NCBI GenBank assembly: GCA_947311845.1
Contig: CAMZMU010000049.1
Span: forward strand, 6,347,597-6,411,596
DNA length: 64,000 nt
Origin: Poa pratensis
Lineage: Eukaryota > Streptophyta > Magnoliopsida > Poales > Poaceae
Direction of reading: 5' to 3'
The translations under genes and the position numbers were made by a program. This document shows positions 57,051 to 64,000 of the stretch, piece after piece (the stretch's first letter is position 1; each line of letters begins with the position of its first letter). The notes under the pieces were generated by a model that was given only the letters and a program-made list of their open reading frames with translations, did not search any database and was not told the origin of the DNA.

Positions 57051-59340
57051 CGACCTGAAAAAAATCAAATAAAAACACAAACAATTAGACACAGACCCAG
57101 ACGGCAAAAACACCAAACAAAACGATTGTCCATTAGACACACCAAGCCGAATTTTATTTCCAACTACAAACTAAAAGCACGCGAGACTGCAAAAAAACAA
57201 TTTGTATCAGAGTCACCGAAGGAAAAAAATTCCTATCTAGTACACGGAGGGATGAAGAAACGAAAAAAACACTATTAAGCACGGAGGAAAAACTACAGAA
57301 ACAAACCAAAAATGCAAAATAACAAAAAATAATAAAAACCAATTAGGTAGAACAAACATAGATTACAGAGCGACCTCTAAAAAAGAAATGAAATAACAAA
57401 AAATAATACGGCTGCACCAATAAACAAAGTAGGTCACATCGACGGATCTAAGACACGAAAATCAAACAGGAGACAACGGCGACCAACGACGAGGAAAACT
57501 CACCACACATAACTGAACAGCAGTAAGAACAACCACGAGTGAGACGCTCCCAAGTAAGACGGCGACCTGCAACAAATCAGCAGAAAAGAAACCACAAGCA
57601 AAGAAGAAAATCCGAAAAGAAAAAATAACTAACAAATATACACACCAAAAAAGCACAACCTAATCTCAGCGGAACTAACCTTAACCGGAAGAACAGCAGA
57701 TCAATAAGCCGACGAACTAAAAAAAATATAGAAACCAACAAAGAGAATATATAAGATAAACGATTAGAATAAATAAAAGAAGGAAAATAAGATACCGTCC
57801 CCATACAGAAGAAAACCCAGAAATACTAAAAACAAAAAACGCCTCCCCAAACAAAAGGAAACCCGGAAAAACGCAAATCAATAAGAAAACAAACTGTGCA
57901 AACCGAACAAAATAAGTAAACGGAAGCATCTCAACAAAACTAACCTTAAACTGATGAACGGGAAACCAGTTAGCCGGCGACCTGCAAAAAAACAAAGGAA
58001 CAAACAAAAAAGAGATGTTAGAAACCGATAGAACAAACGCATAACCAAGAAACAACAAACGAACACGGATCCAGCACACGATCAACAACATGGATAAAGA
58101 ACGACAAAAAACAGAGAGTAAACGACGGCAAGAAAACCCAACCTGACCTCAACGGGAACAAACGTGACCAGAAGAACAGCAAACGGATTCCACGGAAACA
58201 CGGCAGAGATCAAGAAAAGCACGGCGGAGCATGAACAGCGTGGAAGAAAAAAAGGGGGGAAATGAGAGCTGCAGTAACCATCCGATCCAGAACGGAGCCT
58301 ATATACCCCGTTCCCTGAAACACTGTATTCAGGTCGGTAACCACTCGCAACGAATGGCGAGCCACCAGCGTGACGCGAATTCGGGCCTTCTGACTACCAG
58401 CACAGTGCAACGTACCCGCTGACGAATGAAGGGAGTCCACCTCGGATGGAGAAATCAGGCCCGAATTCTCCCTGACATCATGAACAGTGCAACGTACCCG
58501 ACGATCGTGCGAAATACCCAACGTACCCTGACCTACTGTAGAAAATACGCAGCGACGACACGTGGAAGGGAAAGATCGGTGACGCAAACATGCAGTGCAA
58601 CCGACATGTGGGCCTCGGAACGGATGGGGCCATCGTCAGCGAGAGAGAGGGGGAAGGAAGCACGTACGAAGAAAGCTATCCCAGAGGGGCACCGCTAAAA
58701 CCCATTACGGTAAACGAACATAATCGACCAATGGGAGGAACGCAGTGCGAATCTGCACCGCACAGGTCCGTCTGCCACATCGATTAAACACGAACCGTGA
58801 GGCTGACAGGCGGGCCTCGGGCTACAGCGGTGATCCACGTCGGATGTCAGCGAGAATGGGTGCACGAAGCTTGGTACGGTTAGCGAATTTACAAATCCCT
58901 ATTCATTCCGACTTTAGGAGCCGGCAGGGATCGAACAGAGCGGAGGCACGAAGCGGGAAGGATCGGACGGTCAGAAAGACTAAATCGCTGAGGAGCCTCC
59001 AAGAGGTCTCACCGTTTATATCTTTAGATTGTACGGTAAACTCCCATAAGAAACTTCCGTAAAAAATAGCCTTTTACAACATACTTCCCCTTACATAATA
59101 ATTTCTTCGATTAATATTAATTGTCGCTGAATCAGAACCTGCATCTTTAGATGAACAATTGTATTTTTAGCGCATTGATACGACTAGTGGAGCGATCGAT
59201 GGAACTTAGGTACACGGGTATAAACTAATAATACTCCATCCGTTGCAATTCACTGATATCAATCAAGATTGATTGGCAGTTCTCTAATTCATCCGTTCTT
59301 AATTTCGTATAAACATATAGACAAGACTGATCAATCGAAT
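57051..59340. other. No gene recognised
   Basis: 57.05-58.2 kb is A-rich on the plus strand and has almost no credible frames; minus-strand frames there are Phe/Leu/Val-rich because of composition. 58.2-58.9 kb is more GC-rich and repeats ACAGTGCAACGTACCCG twice (near 58400 and 58485). I see no RNA gene or terminal repeats. Confidence 0.35.
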
Positions 59341-59363
59341 CAATCAAGGTGTAATTGAGCTAT

Positions 59364-60496
59364 CTAGGTGAAGTGCGTGAAGAATGACGGGCCGTTGGTG
59401 ATGAAGTTGTAGTTAAGTTCCCCGGGTCTGGCAGTGCTCTGCCACTTCTGGTCATCAATCATCTCGTCGGTGAGGCCGAACTCTCTGAGCTCGTCGGCAG
59501 AGTGGTGTACGAGGAGGCTGTACCTTCCCCCTTCCCCGGTCTGCATGACGAGCGCGCCACCATTGTCGAAGTTGGCGAGCCCCTCAAACTGGCGCACCGT
59601 CCACTTGTACCACCGCATCAGGAACACCCGCAGCGTCAGCCCGTGCGACACCAGCACCAGATTCATCTCCGGTGGCGGCGGAGCGCCAGGCGGCCTGGGG
59701 CGGCTGGAAGCGGCCGATGTCGATGTCGGCACGGAGGGTCTCACGGAACCCCGTGATTCGGTCGTACACGTCCGCCGCAGACTCGCCGTCGGGGAACCGG
59801 TAGAAGAACCTGCCGTACCTCCGCCGCACCTCCTTCTCCGCCCGCATCTTCTCCCGGTCCTGGAAGTTCCCTGCTCTCCGACAGAAGTGTGGGTCCACTG
59901 ATGTCAGTGATCGTGCCACGTAGTAGTAACGAGAGATAAGGCGATCCGTTTTTTATCCACAGGTCATACGTACCGAAGTCCTGCTCGCGGAGGCGGGGCT
60001 CCTCGCGGACGCCGGCGATGCGGCCGGCGTCGAAGGCGAGGCCGATGCCGCGGAGCGTCTCTAGGGTGCGCCGGTACGGGGACACGTAGAAGTACACCTT
60101 CCAGTCATCGTCGTCGTCGTCGCCGTCCCTTCCATCGGAGAAGAGGCTGTGGATGCGGCGGCCGCAGTCCTCGGCGTCGCGGCGGCCCTTGGGGGTGAGG
60201 CCGATGAGCGGGTCGGGCACGCGCGTGTAGATGCTCTCGTCCACGTTCCCCTCGCTCTGCCCGTGCCGCACCAGCACGATGCGCCGCGGCCGGGGTGGGG
60301 GTGCCGGGTACGGCAGTGGCCGGAGCTCGGGAAAGTGGAGCTGGTCCGGCGACGCCGGCGCATCGCCGCGGCTCGCCGGTGCGCGGCGGCGCGGGACGCC
60401 CAGCGTGTCCTCGCAGCAGCGGCAGCGCAGCCGGTGCCGCCAGGACCTGGGCCATGACGCCGCGGGCGCCGGGGCACACCTGGTCGTCGCCGCCAT
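59364..60496 (-). pseudogene. Phosphoglycerate-mutase-like (histidine phosphatase) gene with a frameshift
   Basis: Exon 1 is 59974-60496 (ATG at 60496), followed by a 103-bp GT-AG intron (TTCG|GTACGT; GCAG|GGAAC) and exon 2 at 59364-59870, minus strand. The protein belongs to the plant AT74-type branch of the histidine phosphatase superfamily: RHG catalytic motif (LVRHGQSEGN, His at about residue 78), SPYRRTLETLRGI, EQDFG and then NFQDREKM across the junction, and the second catalytic His in LVLVSHGLTLR. Near 59.69-59.71 kb, in a C/G-rich run after GRFQPP, the reading changes frame by one base; all conserved sequence beyond it is in the other frame. No plausible intron explains this. With the retroposon in its 5' leader the gene is probably dead or damaged, though an assembly error in the C-run is possible. 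Confidence 0.8.
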
Positions 60497-60503
60497 ACGT
60501 GTT

Positions 60504-61168
60504 TTTTTTTTTTTTTTGCGGAGAAAGAAGCCAGAAACATCCGGCAAGTTACAGAGAGGTCCACACAAAGATAAAAATTACAACGCACTCCCTCCTGAAA
60601 CATAGCACCGTCGTTGACCATGGCGCCGTCGGTGGCGCGCCGTCGCTCCTACGCCCCTTGAAGCCTTGGAACGGGAGTAGTCCCCGAGCGACTGGGAAGT
60701 CGCCGATCGCCGACCCCGGAGGGTCTACGCCAGCAGCCGCCGTCGATGAAGAACCGAAGTGCCTGAGCTTCTTCCTGAAAACCAAAAGGAGCCAGATCCG
60801 CCGTCGATCCACGGACTCCGGCATGGGGAAGTCGAACGAGGCTGCTCCGAAGAACCGCCAGCCCGACGAAGGAGGTAGCTCGACGCCGGAGCCCCGCAGA
60901 GCGCCGCCATCGAGGAGGAGAGCCACCCCCAGCAAAACCGATCCGCCAGCGCCTTCTCCACCACGACGCCGCCGGCCGGAAGACCTAAGCCTACCTACGC
61001 TATGTACACGACGCGAATCGGCGTTCCCCCGTCCTCCCGCCGCCGGAGCGGCCGGCGGAGGGCGGGGAAGCCGCCGATTCAGCGCCGGCGAGGTGGTACG
61101 CCCGGGTCGCTCACAAATCCCTCTCTGGGTTACTGTAGACGAGAGAGGCCGGTCCAAGGTCCGTCTGT
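60504..61168 (-). mobile_element. A-tailed retroposon at the mutase start codon
   Basis: A 665-bp insertion flanked by the perfect 15-bp duplication GCCGCCATACGTGTT (60489-60503 and 61169-61183). A run of 16 T at 60502-60517 is the poly-A tail of a minus-strand element; the preceding minus-strand sequence (TGTAATTTTTATCTTTGTG...) looks like a LINE or transcript 3' UTR. The body is GC-rich and open in several frames on both strands, but no reverse transcriptase or known domain is visible. It may be a 5'-truncated LINE, a SINE or a retroposed transcript. Confidence 0.85.
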
Positions 61169-61183
61169 GCCGCCATACGTGTT

Positions 61184-62394
61184 GACTGGCCTGGCTGGTT
61201 GCTCTGGCAACGACGACGTGCGCCGGTGGTGAAGAACAGAGATACCGGCCGGCGGGCACAGGGCACTTGGACGGAGTTGTAGTATATGCTTGGGCGTGGA
61301 AAGTCTTTGTTCCCTAGAGCGCGTCGTGATTGCAACGTGTACGAGCCAGGAACGACGAGAAATACCACGTACGCATCGTTCCATTCTAGTACGTGTCAAC
61401 AGATACCAAATGGGTATTTTCTTAAACTCTCGTCACCGGGCCGCGACTGCTTGATCGGCCTTGTTTCTTGCCACCATGGCACCAACGAAGCCAGGACCTG
61501 CAAAACACGTTTTTTTCTTCTTTTAGACAAAAAACATTCACTCGTTCTTAAAATTTACATTTGTGGTTTTTCTTAACATAATTTACATTGCCAAACGCTA
61601 AAAAATGCACGCTTGCTATCTCGTCTCTTCGAGCAATCGCTCGACGGCCGTCCGATGGAGACGATCGAAGCGAGCAGCAACCGACCGCGCGTCGGTCGTT
61701 CCGACAAGGTCGAGTCGCGCGACCAGAACGACTATTCTGTGAACCAGCAGTCCCGGATAAGCAAGATGAATATATGGCTTTTTTTGCACATTTTTAGTTT
61801 ACAAGGACCTTATTTTTGTAGATTTTCTATGTGTTCAAAATGTATGGCAGTGATGCAAAACTAAACCCAATAAGTTACATGTGTAGTGGCAACTAAGTTG
61901 CTTCTTGCGCATTAGTACTCATAGTTGCACGCTGGAAACAACAAAGGGCTCAAAACTGATGTATGTATGATGTGCTTTTTTGAAACCCAAATTGCTTAGC
62001 AGGGTATCACTAAGTTGTATTACTTAGTTGATTTTCTGTTCTAATCATATGTGGTAGTGTAAACTATCTGCAGTTAGTTGCAGGAAATAGTGTTCACTTA
62101 TTTGCTCAATTACACCAAAACTCAAAATTGAGTTTCTGAGCGCGGAACTTACTGTTTTCTAAGTTGCATGTAGGTAGCACTAAGTTGTAATTTGTAATTA
62201 CCAAATTGGATTAAGAAATCTATGCATAATAGGTGGTGTGATTGTTTTTTCGCATGAACGAACATGACCAAACGGAACTTGCGCTTACCCGAGATTGCTG
62301 CAGGGAGAATGCACAAACAAGTGCACATACCGATCATGAGGTATTTTTCTTCATTAATCCCTTTTTTCTCCATTATTTCTATGTCTATTTTCCA
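61184..62394. other. Ancestral upstream region of the mutase gene, then unassigned DNA
   Basis: Right of the target duplication lies what was the promoter and 5' leader of the mutase-like gene before insertion (minus strand). From about 61.4 kb the sequence becomes AT-rich with no supported gene. Confidence 0.4.
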
Positions 62395-62661
62395 CAGATA
62401 TCATCTGCAGGCCACAATCCCAAACCCTGGGAGGTGCAAGGGTTATCAAAGGATCGTCCATCCCCAGCTCAAGCACAAACCAGACAGTGCAGTTGCGGCA
62501 AATCAACCTGCAGTTGCAGGACACGTAACAAAAAAAGCAAAGCCAACTCGCATAAGGAAGAAGGTCCAATCGGTGCGTTTTTTAGATCAATCCAGAAGCT
62601 TGGAATGGGACCAGCCGTGCAGGTTATGAAGGTGCAGACATCCCAAGCATCAGTAAACTAA
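62395..62661 (+). pseudogene. Possible C-terminal remnant of a FAR1/MULE-type protein
   Basis: After a splice-acceptor-like tract (TTTTCCACAG near 62396) the plus strand reads IPNPGRCKGYQR, then a lysine/arginine-rich segment (KKAKPTRIRKKV). Proline-glycine-rich basic tails of this kind end many FAR1-related proteins of grasses. The match is weak and there is no upstream domain, so this is tentative. Confidence 0.25.
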
Positions 62662-63129
62662 TGACACACACTTGGGTTACCTCAGAACTCAACAACATCA
62701 TATGGAAGGAAGTGCTGAAACTTAAATGAGGTGCGAAGAGTTGCGGACTAGTCCTTTTTTAATCAGCTACTATGCATATTTTTTCCCCAAACTTTCATTG
62801 TTGCTGCCTAAAATATAGTATTGGAAGCATGCACTCAAACTAGTGTGTATAATTTTTCCTGGAAGTGCCATGGTTTGCAGTCTAATATGTAGTACTTGCA
62901 AAGATGTACTAAAACTTAAATGAAGGTGTTTTTGTTGCTTATCCCTTGTTGGGATACAGTACAATGACACTTTAATTGATAGATAATAAAACCAACATAA
63001 GCAACATAAATAACACACCGTGACCATCTTATGTTTGGTTAGGCCCCCAAATGCTACTTCATCGACTAAAATCAGAAGTCACATAACAACATGACCCTAT
63101 CATCCTATATTATTTCCCAAACCAGCAGT

Positions 63130-63528
63130 ACACGTCGTTGCATTGTGACCAGGCTCACCACAAGTATCACACAAGCTTATCCTCTTCGCCTGCAACTCGA
63201 TCCCATTTATTGTTGATCAACTTGACAATCATCTTTGCAGGGCACTTTGTCTGTTTAATAGATTTCCTCTTCTGCTTCGCCCCAAATTTGCTACCACTCT
63301 CTTTCTTGCTCTGGCCAGCTTTAGCATCACGATCATCATCACTGTCAACTTGCACAGGACTAACATTTTCCACTGCATTCACTCTCTCCTTCTCGATTTC
63401 TTCTTCAGTTTTAGGCGCCCTGTGTTTGTTGCAAACAAAGTGTTGCTTTTCCAACACATTGGTGTAAGCCGCCCTCTTCGACGTGTTCGATTTTATAGAG
63501 AACCCTAACCTCAAAGCATATGCATTGT
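63130..63528 (-). pseudogene. FAR1-type DNA-binding domain remnant
   Basis: On the minus strand, from the CACTA junction at 63528, the frame reads AYALRLGFSIKSNTSKRAAY, FVCNKHRAPKTEEEIEKER, a Lys/Ser-rich spacer and QTKCPAKMIVKLINNKW, the FAR1 zinc-binding DNA domain of transposase-derived transcription factors. The next expected conserved part is missing. A different frame immediately after gives a zinc knuckle, CDTCGEPGHNATTC (about 63130-63170), which normally lies at the far C-terminus of such proteins. An internal deletion and the CACTA insertion have destroyed the gene. Confidence 0.75.
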
Positions 63529-64000
63529 CACTACAGGAATGGCGAACTGTGCCGACGGCCATTATCTGTGCCGACGGCTATTTATCGGGGCCGTCAGCAC
63601 AGGGGCGAACCAGGACCAGCCGTCGACAAGTCCGTCGGCACAGAAACGGCCGTCGGCACAGACATTCTTTCCCGACGGCCACCGTCGGGACACAGGAGGC
63701 CGTCGGCACAGCATATGAGGTGACGTCGACGGCACTCTGTGCCGACGGCAAAGCCGTCGGCACAGGCGTCTACCATTTTTATTCATTTTTATGTACATAG
63801 ATGGGTGTCTATTGCGTCGTCCAATTGGTGGGTGTCTATTCACAAAATTTGAGAAACAATCCTTCACAAGTTGGCTTGAGTAGAATTTTCCCTCACGGTA
63901 GAGCTGCAGACCCACAAAACCAAGTTGTTGAACTACTTTTGACACCGAGGAGTCGCTCTTTGGGTCAATAAGAAGACCAAGATGAGAGGATTTCATCTCT
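63529..64000. mobile_element. Terminus of a second CACTA-type element, running off the window
   Basis: Starts CACTACAGGAATGGCG, directly inside the FAR1 remnant, and is followed by clustered GTGCCGACGGC/GCCGTCGGCAC motifs in both orientations up to about 63770, a CACTA subterminal pattern of a different family from the one at 13.6-25.2 kb. No matching right end is in the window. A minus-strand frame at 63785-63996 (LQLYREGKFYSSQLVKDCF) could be an exon within the element; I do not recognise it. Confidence 0.65.

Noticed and set aside
57462..58091. Minus-strand ORFs rich in Phe/Leu/Val resembling membrane proteins
   Set aside because: The hydrophobicity results from the A-rich plus strand; there is no start context, homology or conserved pattern.
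59690..59760. A mini-intron to explain the mutase frame change (GTGAGA donor to CCCCAG acceptor)
   Set aside because: It would be only about 50 bp and would delete conserved coding residues before GRFQPP.
60295..61185. 296-codon plus-strand ORF and a 236-codon minus-strand ORF
   Set aside because: Both run across the boundary of the retroposon and host DNA, so they cannot be ancestral genes; openness follows GC-rich composition.

Overview
This window is plant nuclear DNA, most likely from a Triticeae grass (wheat, Aegilops, barley or a relative). The evidence is intron-bearing genes with GT-AG junctions, Stowaway MITEs with CTCCCTCCGT ends, an LTR retrotransposon whose ends read TGATACGTCTC, a CACTA transposon with subterminal CCGGGAC repeats, and about half the sequence occupied by nested transposons. 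The species assignment is inference from repeat style, with no database search.

Layout. 1-5.7 kb: four diverged direct copies of a promoter-like segment, decayed minus-strand coding remnants of an unrecognised tandem family, two Stowaway-type MITEs and an A-tailed retroposon. 6.9-12.7 kb: the genic island. It holds a three-exon minus-strand gene for a small secreted subtilase-propeptide-like (I9) protein, a broken partial copy of an ammonium transporter gene just upstream of it, and an intact two-exon AMT2/AMT3-type ammonium transporter. 13.6-25.2 kb: one complete CACTA element (13-bp TIRs, GTA target duplication) with a frameshifted tnp2 transposase gene, a frameshifted accessory gene ending in an Ulp1-like protease domain, several tandem repeats and an uncharacterised ORF. 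25.25-25.5 kb: a Tourist-like MITE. 27.05-32.3 kb: a young Ty3/gypsy chromovirus (probably Reina-like) with LTRs identical by eye and a GAGCT duplication, but three frameshifts. 33.5-35.4 kb: a Stowaway MITE and a Mutator-type MITE with 9-bp duplication. 35.5-48.8 kb: a three-level nest. A gag-protease-only Athila-type LTR element (ACCCC duplication) contains a solo LTR (ACGCT duplication), which contains an L1-type LINE (14-bp duplication).

48.8-59.3 kb: unusual accessory DNA with a tandem duplication, a broken coiled-coil ORF, a copia RT remnant, an intronless and highly divergent histone H2A gene, and a dispersed near-palindromic motif built on GCCGACTCC/GGAGTCGGC that includes a 40-bp minisatellite. 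59.4-61.3 kb: a phosphoglycerate-mutase-like gene with one frameshift, whose start codon lies inside the 15-bp target duplication of an A-tailed retroposon. 61.3-64 kb: FAR1/MULE-type remnants, one cut by the end of a second CACTA element that runs off the window.

The only genes that look capable of making a normal cellular protein are the ammonium transporter, the I9 protein and the divergent H2A. The remaining coding sequence belongs to transposons or is broken. The strongest candidates for something undescribed are the H2A with its altered acidic patch inside the GAGTCGGC-motif repeat landscape, and the retroposon placed at the start codon of the mutase-like gene.
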